Under the pieces are notes generated by a model that worked only from the letters and a program-made list of their open reading frames with translations, was not told where the DNA came from and did not search any database. The translations under genes were made by a program, and so were the position numbers. Positions 33,401-43,103 of a stretch of 64,000 nucleotides of DNA are shown piece by piece (the first letter of the stretch is position 1; every line of letters begins with the position of its first letter). This DNA comes from Ananas comosus (lineage: Eukaryota; Streptophyta; Magnoliopsida; Poales; Bromeliaceae). The stretch lies in the NCBI RefSeq assembly GCF_001540865.1, contig NC_033621.1, forward strand, positions 18,876,739-18,940,738, written 5' to 3'.

Positions 33401-34898
33401 GAAAGCAGCAGCGGCGGCGACGGCAGGCAATGATGCCCAAGCCGCATGAGGTGGTGGGGAGATCAGCTCCAGCCCGGCTGGCAGGGGCCTCCGGCGGTGG
33501 GAGCGCTGGTGGCAGTCTGGTCCGGCCGACCAGGGAAAGCTAGTGCTCACACCGGCCGGCAGCGGGAGGCGCGGGAAGACGCCAAGCCCGCAAGGGTTCA
33601 AATCAAGCTCCCCTTCGATCTCCGGCGACGGCAATGGTCGGACCGACCAGGGGAGGGGTGCGGGCCTCCTCTGTGACCGAGGGGAAGAGATGGGGACCAC
33701 AACCCGCGGCTGGGGGCACGGCGCTGTAGAGCTCGGTTGTACCAGCCAGGGCCCGCAGCCACTGTGCGGCGACGCTCGAGGCGGCTGCGACCGGCGGGGA
33801 CGGTCGTCGGGGCTCCGGTGGAGGCGGCAAGGGCGGCCTTAGGTAGCTGCGGCACGAGGGGAGGAAGCTGAAGCTCCCTCGGCCCATACTGGCCATAGAT
33901 GGCCGCAGGGCGGCTGCAGCGCGGCGGTGGCGTTCGAGGGCGGCAGCACTCCACGGGGTCGATCGCCGGGGATCCGGGGGAGGCACCGGAGAGGGGCCTA
34001 AGGGAGGGGAGTGCCCTGCACCACCCTTGGCCAAAGAGACAAGGATGGAGATGGTGGAGAAGATGAAGAAGAAGTAGAAGGTGGCTATGGCTGCGGCTGC
34101 GTCTGGCTGACCGGGGCTCAGTTGGCGGTGGCCAGGGGCACGCGGCGCACGAGGTGAAGGGGGAGAAGGGTGGCTAGGTCAGCTGAGCTGATGTAGGGTT
34201 AAGGTTTGCATGGTGCAAACCCTAAGAGACTATATATACAAGAGCTCGTTTAGGCAAAAGTCCTCCAAAACCCCAAATTTCAAGCTGAGTCCCTCACAGC
34301 GCGAGTAAAATGAGTTTGCGTAACCCCACGTTCGATTTCATGCAAAACGGTACATAAAATTTAGGACTTTTCGCAAAACTATTGTTTCGCCACTAATGAC
34401 CCCTCGTCGATATCAGGAGATCTGTCCGTCAGATTTGCGAACGGATTGCTCCAATACGATCAGCACGACAGGGACCTCAAACTCACGAATTTATTTCGCC
34501 TGGTTTGGTCGCAGATTCGCGACGAAACCTATCCTCTCATCAATAGGCAAAACCCGCACACAAATACATAGAAAACATGTATCTCCAGTTTTCTCAAAAA
34601 CCATGTGTCAGATCTAAAATCCGTCAACGCCAATGGTTCCAAAATAGTCGAACCATTGAAAACGAGCTATTGGATTGCTATGAATGGAGTCCGATACGTG
34701 CTAGAAGCCATCTCTACTCATTGGCCTCTCTGGAAACCCAAGTTACTATTCACTTTAAGTGAAAAGTAAAGATCGTGTAAAATCTCCATTCTAATTCATT
34801 TTCTCCCGAAACTTGACGAATGCTTTTGTAATTCAAATACACACAAAAATATTGTCAACAGAGAGAATAGCTACATAGTTAAATTCTCAATCCTCACA
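30449..34898 (-). repeat. A-family solo LTR (copy A3) splitting a transposase exon
   Basis: The 4450-bp insertion starts TATCATGCCCCGGGG (decayed TGTCACGCCCC) and ends CAATCCTCACA. Flanks are CGCTG (30444-30448) and TGTTG (34899-34903), a 5-bp TSD with two C-to-T changes. Excising the element with one TSD copy rejoins the transposase frame, so the borders are secure. It contains the same landmarks as A1 and A2: ACCGAC cluster (31650-32060), CTTCG/CGAAG-like hairpin near 32260, GC-rich block (33000-34200) with Pro/Arg-rich frames, and a TATA-like TATATATAG near 34225 on the minus strand. Confidence 0.88.
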
Positions 34899-35125
34899 TG
34901 TTGTGGGAGCAACTGTGGCTTGGCCATTTACATTCGTGTAAGACTTTTTTTTATCTTTTAATTTGATTTTATCATCTAATATAGACTATTGACTCGTTAA
35001 AACTAACTCTTAATGCGTTTTTTTTACACAGGTTCAGCGCAAGTGAGGATACATTTGGAATTCAAGAAAATATAAATCATCTTATGCTATTTTGTTATAT
35101 TCGCAAACTACTTTATGTCATGTGA

Positions 35126-35499
35126 TCATTTTGTATTTGGATGCGTTATTTGTGTATGCATTACTACTTTTGTGTTTAGAAAAATATGGTGGTCTTGTGT
35201 TACTTTTGTGTATGCATTATGTACAATATAGCTTTATTTTTGTTAAGTTGGTTTTATTCCAGCTCTTATATATCTAATAGTTCTATCCTCTAGGACTATT
35301 TTTATAGGTTCTTGACGCTTTATGTGCACAGGACTTATCGTGCATAGCCATAGGTGGATCAGTTGGTGAGCTCGAGTTCCCGCCGTAATCTGGGACCTGA
35401 CACAAAATCAACCACTGAAAATAAAAATGTCACAAAAAGTGATAACATGACATTAAAATATTACATCAAAAATATTGATCTTGTTTTATAAAATACAAA
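35126..35499. other. Downstream flank of the transposase gene, no feature
   Basis: AT-rich sequence that may include the transposase 3' untranslated region. CACTA termini, other inverted repeats and coding signals are not visible. Confidence 0.5.
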
Positions 35500-35790
35500 G
35501 AATTTTCTATTTAAACTTTATGTGATTTAGATATTTATTCACTGTTAAGCTTGGAAATAGCCCAACACGACCATTAAATTTATTGATTTTGAATCCTTAT
35601 CACTTTATAAATGATATCGAAAAACTACGAAATTTATTTTATATGTACTTCAAATACTTTAGATCAACTTTAATAGAGCTGATCATATATCGATTCGAAA
35701 GTCCCAGTATCGAAAATGACTTGATAACATGGAGGCCACTGTATTCTAAAAGCACAGAAGCCCCATTTCCATGATAGTTCATGTACTAAA
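35500..35790. repeat. Diverged half-copy of the 41759-42298 inverted-repeat element
   Basis: Words shared in order with 42100-42290 include GATTTTGA, AAATGATATCG, ACTTCAAATACT, TAGATCAA, CGATTCGAAAGTC and ATCGAAAA. Only the right half is recognisable, and the terminal hairpin is blurred. Confidence 0.6.
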
Positions 35791-35917
35791 ACATCTAAAT
35801 AAAAGTGTTGGGGCCTATAATATTAGGATAGTGAAAGAATTATGTACATATTTTAGTTGTAGAATTGAAAGGTCTAACAATCTATTAGATGATGGAAAAA
35901 AAGGAAAAAAAAAAAAA

Positions 35918-36062
35918 AAGGTGTATATCTTAGACTCCATCTATCCAATGAGTGAGATATCACTCACTAGTCACTTGATGTGACTAATGAAAGTATCCCA
36001 CGTGACTAGTGAGTGACATCCCACCCATTGGATGGGGAGGGTGTATATCATATACTCCTTTT
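35918..36062. mobile_element. Small palindromic (foldback-type) element
   Basis: About 145 bp fold back on themselves: ATCCAATGAGTGAGATATCACTCACTAGTCAC on the left pairs with GTGACTAGTGAGTGACATCCCACCCATTGGAT on the right (shown here only by its words). Both flanks carry similar GTGTATATCNTANACTCC words, a possible long TSD. No coding content. Confidence 0.65.
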
Positions 36063-36198
36063 GCAGTGTATGTATAGCAATGCTCAAAAAAAATCTCTAC
36101 TTTATGTTTAAAAACTTCGTGTTAAAAAGTATACTTTATAATATATAAAATTTATAAAAATCATAAAATATATCTTATGAATTAAATTCTAATTTAAA

Positions 36199-36814
36199 CC
36201 ATAGTTAGTAATTTGCGAATTATTCGTGAATTATTCACGAATTATTGAAAATCTAAATAAAACGGTCCGTATACGATTTATCCCAAAAAATCGGAATAAT
36301 AGGCGAATTTTTGGGTTAGATTTATTATTCGCGAATAATTCGCATATGGTGAACTATTTGGCCAAAAAGACACGCAAATTTTTTGGATAAAATTCCTTTC
36401 CAAATTATTCACGAATTACTAAAAATTTTTATGAACTTTCAAAATATGTGGATCACGAAAAAGATGAAGATGAAGACAACAATAAAAGATGAAGATGAAG
36501 ACAAAAACAAAATTTGCAATTGCTTTTTTACTTAATCTATTTTATTTTGTACCTCTTTTTTTATATTTTTAAGAATTAATAACTATGTATCCTAGTAGCA
36601 TAAATCTAGAGAAAAAGCTTAGTTTAATTGCCGGATTTTTTTATCTCGCATTATTAATTGGTGAACGTATAATATCTGTATAAATCACATATCCGAATAA
36701 CTGGCAAATTCATGTTTTAAGCCTTATTTTTCGACAAATTTAAAAATTGAGATACGAATTTTATTCGATTTATACCCGTATCAAATTTTTGCCGAATTCG
36801 AATTAACTAACTAT
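36199..36814 (-). mobile_element. hAT-like non-autonomous element, second copy
   Basis: This 616-bp element is flanked by the exact 8-bp TSD AATTTAAA (36191-36198 and 36815-36822). Read on the minus strand, its start (ATAGTTAGTTAATTCGAATTCGGCAAAAATT) matches the left end of the element at 16846, and the similarity extends through the ACGGGTATAA region. The other end contains repeated GAATTATTCG words. It has no GC-rich insert and no transposase. The matching TSD length and shared ends make this a family. Confidence 0.8.
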
Positions 36815-36822
36815 AATTTAAA

Positions 36823-36853
36823 AACTCTTATTATAGAGTTTGAAAATAGTATG

Positions 36854-36894
<41 letters not shown>

Positions 36895-37264
36895 TATATA
36901 ATATATATATATATATCTTATATATATATCTATATATATATTATATATTATTTATTTATTTATTATTTCTATTTATATTATAAAGTTAGAGGATTCCGGT
37001 GCTCCGATTTTTGGCCTTAGGGATCAAACTCCTTTAATTCCATATTCTACCTTTGGATTAATACTATTAACCTATTGGGGCCACTTCTAACCCATAGGGG
37101 ATACTACACAATCCTGCCAGGAGGACTGCAATCCATCCGAACCGTGATACTGTAATTTTGATCCAATTGTCAAAAAAGTTGAAAGTACCAGCTTTCTCTA
37201 TTCCTCTCTTGAATAGATAATAGCTTACATAATATATATATATATATATATATATATTGTTAAT
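36823..37264. other. AT-rich spacer with (TA)n tracts
   Basis: (TA)n-rich blocks at about 36856-36960 and 37229-37257 enclose some 200 bp of unassigned sequence. No frame or paired ends are seen. Confidence 0.7.
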
Positions 37265-37476
37265 GAGCTAGATACTATCAAAAGCACCAATAGGGGTGCT
37301 TTGAGTTTTTAACCTATTGGATGGAGATGTAAGGTTGCTGTGATGGTGGTAGGTGGTCGGCTAGATGGAATAGATGTTTGAGTCAAATGGCTATTAGTAA
37401 ATCAGAGTAGTAGATCCAAGGGTTAGAAACCTAAAAGCACCAAAGGGGTGGTGATATTTTAAAAGTATTCTAGCTC
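37265..37476. mobile_element. MITE of the GAGCTAGATACT family, copy 1
   Basis: Ends are GAGCTAGATACT and, on the other strand, GAGCTAGAATACT. Both subterminal regions contain AAAAGCACC and TAACC/GGTTA words. It lies directly beside a (TA)n tract. A related element is at 42888-43103 with the shared ATCCAAGGG(T/C)TAGAAAC motif. No coding content. Confidence 0.65.
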
Positions 37477-37925
37477 AAATTATATAATATATATATAGAA
37501 TATTGGCTGGAATACCTATTATAGTAAAACGCTCTTTTTTGCTATTCAAAATTTTTAACCTTGTATGAAACTTGTTTAGGCTTCAGGATGATATTAGTCG
37601 ACTGTTAGAGTATGAGTGGTCCCCAGGTGAGTGGTACCCACTGGGTTATGTTATTTAATCAATGGTTAGAAATAATGAAAGCAGTTTAGATCAAGGCTAA
37701 AATACTAGTAGCACAACTGAGATTTTGGCTAACTAATAGCTTAGCCAGTCCAACTCTTAATATACTATATATATATAATATATATATATTATATTATATA
37801 TATAATATATATATATATATAGTTTATATATATATATATATAGGATATGTATATACATACATATGTATATATGTATATATGTATATATACACATATACAT
37901 ATGTATGTATGTATATATACATACT
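37477..37925. other. AT-rich spacer and (TA)n/(GTATAT)n microsatellites
   Basis: About 260 bp of sequence with MITE-like phrases (TAGAATATTGGCTGGAATACC) leads into a 160-bp block of TA, GTATAT and CATATG repeats (37764-37925) that is itself largely palindromic. Confidence 0.65.
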
Positions 37926-39165
37926 TGGTTCAGGCAATAATTTTAATTTGCAACTCTCCTATTTCTTTTCTTTCTTAAAAACAAAATACTCTAACTTTTA
38001 TACGTAAGAAATCTCGGAAGTAATCATTCCACAACTCTACACAAAAGCATGAACGCGCGCAATCTTTTGAATTTCGGGCACCTGGAACAACTTTCGGTTG
38101 TCAAAAACTACCAAGTTAATGATTCTACACTTCTGAATAGAGAGCGCAACACACAAAACCTTTTGAAATCAAATTTAAATTCATGACTCTCAGGCACCCG
38201 ATACATCTTTCGGGTGCCCAAAACTATTTTCGGATGCATTGGACGCAATCCGGACGCCTACAAAGAGCCCAGACATGCATCAAATCTTTTTAAGACTCTA
38301 AATATATTTTCGAGCGCTCGAACATGCATCCAAAATTTTGTCTTGGACATACATCTGAAATACTATCTTTTGCTGAAATTTGATCTTAGAATTTTGATGC
38401 CTTTAGGATTTTTTAAATAGATTTTTGGTATGTATCTTCTTTCAGCATATATTTATGTCATATACCATTTTATAATTTGGTCCATATGTGTTTTTAGATA
38501 GTTAATTTTTGCAAATTAGCTCAATTTTTTCAATTCCAAACATCATATTACAAATTCAATCATTTAAATAGATCAATTATTGGTCCTTTTGATTTTAGAA
38601 TTATAAATAGCTTCTACAAACTTGAATCTTTTCTTTTTGCACTTGGTCTCCTTGAGTTCTTCCAATTGAGATAATACAAACTAAAGGTAACTGGTTAGTT
38701 CCAAAGTCATAATTATTTGTAATCATAAAAATTTAATTGTAAATTATGGCTACTAAGCCAACATGAACTACTTCTTGGACCTGAGACACAATAATTGCTC
38801 CATATGTAAGTCACTATCGTTTGATAGTCACACACTAATTATATGCGGAAGGATTTATTCTTCAACATTATTTTGGATTGTTGTAATATATTGCTAAATG
38901 TCATCTACGGATGATGAGAGAATGTAAATGAGTTAAGTTATTTTCATTTATCAATTAGAAGAGCTTTGATCCAATATCAAAGAGTTTGACGCCTGACTCC
39001 ATTGCCAAAAAAGGTGATGAACCTCCGTACGTGGTTACATGCAACACGAATTTTGCGCATCCGCATCACGTAGATGTGTACGTGTATTCATTACAAAGAT
39101 TGGCATGAGCCACGAAAATAAAAATAAGCTGATTTAATTATTCGAGTTATTAGCTAGTGATTATC
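37926..39165. other. Unassigned AT-rich DNA with a small hairpin
   Basis: I see no supported gene. Two loosely similar segments contain GGGCACCTGGAACAACTTTCGG (about 38078) and GGCACCCGATACATCTTTCGGGTGCC-like sequence (about 38192). The second forms a 9-bp-arm hairpin (GGCACCCGA/TCGGGTGCC). The longest frame, 68 codons, has no recognisable features. Confidence 0.5.
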
Positions 39166-39344
39166 TGTAAGACCTTAGATAGTTCTATATATAGATATAA
39201 TAGGGCTAAAAGCTTTTAGTTTGATTATAGCATTTTAGGGGGCAACTAAGCACAACAGGCTAAAAGAGTTCAGCGTGCCAGGACTAGAGCCAGGACTAGA
39301 GTAGTTCTAGAATGGGTGATCCTCTGGGAAGTTACAGTATTACA
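39166..39344 (+). repeat. Cassandra-type TRIM LTR
   Basis: A 179-bp LTR-like unit begins TGTAAGACC and ends GTATTACA. Its 3' half is a diverged 5S rRNA-like sequence (39267-39331). A primer binding site follows after two bases. This combination, a very short LTR with an embedded 5S promoter and a Met-tRNA PBS, defines Cassandra TRIM elements of plants. Only this LTR and the PBS are clear. I could not find a second LTR downstream, so the element is truncated or too decayed. Confidence 0.7.
39267..39331 (+). promoter_or_regulatory. 5S rRNA-like internal promoter (A and C boxes)
   Basis: AGTTCAGCGTGC (39267-39278) matches the 5S A box AGTTAAGCGTGC with one change. ATGGGTGATCCTCTGGGAAG (39312-39331) resembles the C box GGGTGACCTCCTGGGAAG. 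Between them a 12-bp unit with CAGGACTAGAG is duplicated (39279-39302), enlarging the spacing. RNA polymerase III use is possible in the family but doubtful here. Confidence 0.7.
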
Positions 39345-39346
39345 AT

Positions 39347-39360
39347 TGGTATTAGAGCCA
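39347..39360 (+). other. Primer binding site of the Cassandra-type element
   Basis: TGGTATTAGAGCCA matches the initiator Met tRNA complement TGGTATCAGAGCCA with one C-to-T change. It is two bases after the LTR end. Confidence 0.75.
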
Positions 39361-41230
39361 ATTACCAGTCAGAAATGTAAAATTAGTCTCGGCTGAGTTA
39401 GGATTATACAGCGAGTAGAGCGAGGTGCTCATGCTGATGACTGTACAATAACCCACTCTCTATAGGGACTCACTACAATAGTTACACTGTCCCAAAACGC
39501 ATCACTGTAGGTGTTGGGACGGTCACACTTTAAGTGCTCGACAAACTGAACAACAGCCGTCAAATAAGGCCACGACATAATCAATAAGCACAATTACGCT
39601 AATCCGAACACCACTTTGGTGTCAGACCACACACCACACTAAAAAAAAAAAATTATACGCTTATCCACAAACTGTCTTCAAATTAAAAGAATTTCTCAAA
39701 ATTAGCTTCCCAAAAAAGACTCGGGGCATGACATTATCCAAGTGAGGTTCGAATCCCATAATTAAGTTGAGAAGCATATATATGCGAGATTTCGATTTAA
39801 CCCGAATTGAATTAGTAGATAATACTTAATTATGAGAGATATTTAATGACTTTTAAATTTTTATAAATTACTTTTATTAAATATCTAATTATATATGTAG
39901 AGATTAATATTTATCTATATTTGAATTAAAAAATAATTATTAAATATATTCATAATATTTTATGAGATAAAATTTTAATTGAATTTGATTAAATAGAATA
40001 AGCATGAATATGTAACCATGAGTTTTTAAATGAGGAATGAAAATTTTATTAGATAAAATAGAATCTAATAAAGAAAATAGATTAGAAAGATAAGGTCAAG
40101 CTGTACGGCACAATTTGCCGTACGGAAAGGACACTCCAACTATAAAAAGGTGGGTTGGTCGTTCGTTAAACAGAGAAAGAAACCGACAAATATTAGGGTT
40201 GGTCTTCAACATGTAATAGCCTCTCTCTGCATATGATCCTCCCGTTCGCCTATTTCTCTTTGCCATTTTTCTTTTAGGTGAATTTACTAGTGATCTCTCA
40301 TTTGGCTTCTCTAGGTTTCATGATCGCAACATATACTTCAGAGTGACTGCCAGCACCGTCCTAAAAGGTGTACGGAGGACGGACGGATATGCAGCTACGC
40401 CAGAACGCCCGCTCCTTGGGTTTAGCTTCAATCAAACAATAAATCAAGAGACCTAACTGATTCAAGGTGATAATATTCTAAATTTAATTTTTTTATTTAA
40501 ATTAAGTTTTTTTGGCATAGGAATATGAGATTGACTCGACAGCATTGGGTTGATTTTTGGATTTTTAACTTTTTTTTTCTATTTGATATGCAATTAGTTT
40601 CCAAAAATATTAAAATGTATAGTATTTTTTTGCTATGGTTTTTTTATGTGTCTGCTATGCTATTTTTTTACTAATTTTTTACGGGGACATCCAAATTGAC
40701 AATAGATATCACTAAATATAATTTACGATATAATTTAGTAATAAACCAGTCTCAAATATATTTTATATTGAGTATAGGAATCATGTGTAAGAGTACAGAT
40801 AGTCAATTCAAATGTCATATCATTAGAAATGAACCGAAGTAAAAGTTCACTTTTACTGCACATTTGGTGCGAATTATGTGATATTACAGATTATTTCGAT
40901 ATATCCAGATATCTTGAATTTCTAAATGGGGTTACTACTAATGCTACAATAGCGCGTTTGGCTTAATGCGGAAATGTAATGCTGGATTGCGGTGCTTATA
41001 TTATTAATATATTTGGTTCAGTTTATAAATTCAGTAATATTTATAATATATAAAGGATTAATTGCATACAAGTCTCCGCAAACATGATGAATTGCAGATA
41101 TATTTCTATAAAGTTCAACATTCATAAGTTATCCCTGCAAAAAGTTCTAATGTATTCAGATATGTTTCTACCGTTAGAATCTGTTAAAGAAATTTAGTTA
41201 ATCACAGTTAAAATACTTAACCATGATTAA
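39361..41230. other. Unassigned AT-rich region with one promoter-like motif
   Basis: No coding region is supported. At 40103-40123 an inverted repeat (GTACGGCA, 5-base loop, TGCCGTAC) lies 18 bp before TATAAAAAGG (40141-40150), and pyrimidine-rich sequence follows. This could be a decayed LTR promoter or an orphan core promoter; no reading frame follows it. Confidence 0.45.
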
Positions 41231-41257
41231 TTAATAAAGTGAATTGACAATTTTGTC

Positions 41258-41412
41258 TTTCTTCTTTTCCCTCTTCTTCTTCATCTTTATCTTTATCTTC
41301 ATCATTTTCTTCTTCCTTTTCCTCTTCCTCTTCTGCTTCTTCTTCTTTCTCTTCTTCTTCGTACCATCCTTTTCCTCCTCCTTTTCTCCTCCTTCTTTTT
41401 CTTCATCGTCGT
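41258..41412 (+). repeat. Polypyrimidine (CTT)n-rich tract
   Basis: About 150 bp of nearly pure C/T with CTT and TTC repeats. It generates a Phe/Ser-rich frame on one strand and a Lys/Arg/Glu-rich frame on the other. Neither is credible as protein. Confidence 0.85.
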
Positions 41413-41429
41413 TGTCGATGATCCGATCG

Positions 41430-41625
41430 TTGTGCACGCGTGGGCCGTCGTCACGAGCACTTCCGAATCGGCCGCACCTTCGCTTTGGGCCTCGTCGCTG
41501 CGGGCCTCAGCCTCATCCTCGTCGGCTGCATCTCCGACAAGCTCCGCGATGTCACCGCCGCTGCCGCCGTCCACTCCCGCAGCCCAAAAAGAAAGAGAAA
41601 CAGGAAAATGGACATTTGTGAGGAC
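41430..41625. other. GC-rich island of unknown origin
   Basis: A sharp-edged, 200-bp, GC-rich block inside AT-rich DNA, open in more than one frame. One frame encodes a hydrophobic stretch (RTFALGLVAAGLSLILVGCISDK) that could be a membrane segment. No start, splice context or known domain supports a gene. A captured gene fragment is possible. Confidence 0.35.
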
Positions 41626-41758
41626 ATTTCTGCAAATGTATACCAACTGAAATTCAGCTCATGTTCATCTCATTTATTAACGAGTCAAATACGAATTGGC
41701 TCACGAATAATAAGTTAAAAAATTAAAAACGATATATATATATATATATATATATAAA

Positions 41759-42297
41759 GTGAGACTACTATGCTATCGGAAGCACGGAGCCTTCCGTGCT
41801 TCCAGCTCGTTTTCGATGTTGCGATTTTCGAATCGTCGATCGGCTCCGTTAAACTTGATCTAGAGTATTTGGAGTACCTAGAAAATAAATTTTATTATTT
41901 TTCGATATCATTTGCCTAGTGATCGAATGGGCTCAAAATCAACAAATTTCAATGGCCGTAGTGAGCCGTTTGCAAGTTTAACGGTGTAGAAATATCCAAA
42001 TCACGTGAAATTTTGATAGAAAATTCTTTATACTATATAAAACAAGATCAATATCTTTGATTTAAAATTTTAATGTCATATTATTACATTTTGTAAGATT
42101 TTTATTTTCAGCCGTTGATTTTGAGCCCCTTCGTTCACTAGGCAAATGATATCGTAAAATCATAAAATTTATTTTCTAGGTACTTCAAATACTCTAGATC
42201 AAGTTTAACGGAGCCGATCGACGATTCGAAAGTCGCAACATCGAAAACGAGTTAGAAGCACGGAAGGCTCCGTGCTTCCGATAGCATAGTAGCCTCA

Positions 42298-42298
<1 letters not shown>
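41759..42298. mobile_element. Non-autonomous element with about 185-bp terminal inverted repeats
   Basis: Left arm 41759-41944 and right arm 42114-42298 are inverted copies with roughly nine mismatches. The ends are GTGAGACTACTATGC. Just inside each end is a hairpin with 11-bp arms (GGAAGCACGGA/TCCGTGCTTCC, 41779-41804 on the left). The middle 170 bp is unrelated and non-coding. Flanks are (TA)n tracts, so the TSD cannot be told from the repeat; long inverted repeats would suit a Mutator-like MITE, but the superfamily is open. Confidence 0.8.
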
Positions 42299-42335
<37 letters not shown>

Positions 42336-42336
<1 letters not shown>

Positions 42337-42862
42337 GGCAACTGTACTATCTATAGTACCGGAGCTCCAGTACTATAGTCTTATTTTCGATCTTAGGGTG
42401 TTCAAATTAACGATCCACACCGTTAAATATGATTTAGAGTATATGAAGTTCTTAGGAATAAAATTTTAGTTTTTTTCGACATCATTTACTTAGCAAATAA
42501 ATTATGTTAAAATGGATGGTGGAAATTGAATAATCTTTAAAATTTGAGCATAGGACTTTTAAATTCAAGATCAAGAATGTTAACCTTAATCTAGATAGTT
42601 TAAAGTATTTTCTATCAAAATTTGAAGAAATTTAGATTCTTCTACATTTGTTAACTCCAAAATCTCACATAGTAGCCATTGAAAATTCACAATTTTGAAA
42701 TTGTTTGATCATAAAGTAAATTATATCGAAAAAATATAAAATTTTATTTTTAAAAACTTTAAATACCCGTAGATCAGTTAACAGTGTGGATCATTAATTT
42801 GAACACCTTAAGATAAAAAACGAGACTATTCGGAGTTCGACACTATAGATAGTATAGGAGAC
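42336..42862. mobile_element. Second long-inverted-repeat element, distinct family
   Basis: The left end has TACTATCTATAGTACC and GGTGTTCAAATTAACGATCC. The complement of the right end has TACTATCTATAGTGTC and GGTGTTCAAATTAATGATCC. Similarity extends beyond 100 bp into the interior (AAAATAAAATTTTA, TTTCGACATCATTTACTT). (TA)n tracts flank it as they do the neighbour. No coding frame. More diverged between arms than 41759-42298, so older. Confidence 0.7.
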
Positions 42863-42887
42863 TATATAATATATATATTATATATAT

Positions 42888-43103
42888 GAGTTGATCTAGA
42901 TACCTTTTACAATATCATCCCCAAGTTGCTATCACCTTGTTTTAGCCATTGATCTACCTTTTGATTACAAATAGCCCTTGGATCAAACACTATTCACCTA
43001 CCACCACCTACCCATCATTCTCAACCTCCCATCTCTCCAATCCAAGGGCTAGAAACACACAAGTATCACTAGGTGATATTGTAAAATATTCTAGCCCTAC
43101 TCT
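42888..43103. mobile_element. MITE of the GAGCTAGATACT family, copy 2
   Basis: Subterminal sequence includes TACAATATCATC at the left and GATATTGTAAAATATTCTAG at the right, an inverted pair. It shares ATCCAAGGGCTAGAAAC with the element at 37265-37476 in the same orientation. It lies between (TA)n tracts. Confidence 0.6.

Larger units (their letters stand above)
27861..35125 (+). pseudogene. Ptta/En/Spm-family plant transposase gene, disrupted
   Basis: Conserved blocks of the plant Ptta/En/Spm transposase family appear as exons with GT-AG borders. They are about 27861-28046 (NEYGQSIGKSAATISNFLG), 28141-28341 (WEFLVKYWNSDSAL), 29036-29125 (ITHTAGTKCFARVRAE), about 29222-29315 (YIRTHTKKNGEAL), 29390-29869 (coiled coil with EEEKHVTQKEIVEMRQEI), 30244-30448 joined to 34904-34937 (ending in GATVAWPF), and 35032-35125. 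The N-terminal exons are missing; a gag-only retroelement abuts the left side. Exon 2 has a frameshift and a stop, and the penultimate exon is split by the A3 LTR. It could be part of a CACTA transposon or an immobile relative; no flanking CACTA ends were found. Confidence 0.75.

Noticed and set aside
41231..41437. Lys/Glu/Arg-rich frame on the minus strand and its Phe-rich mirror
   Set aside because: Both come from a polypyrimidine (CTT)n tract and are low-complexity artefacts.
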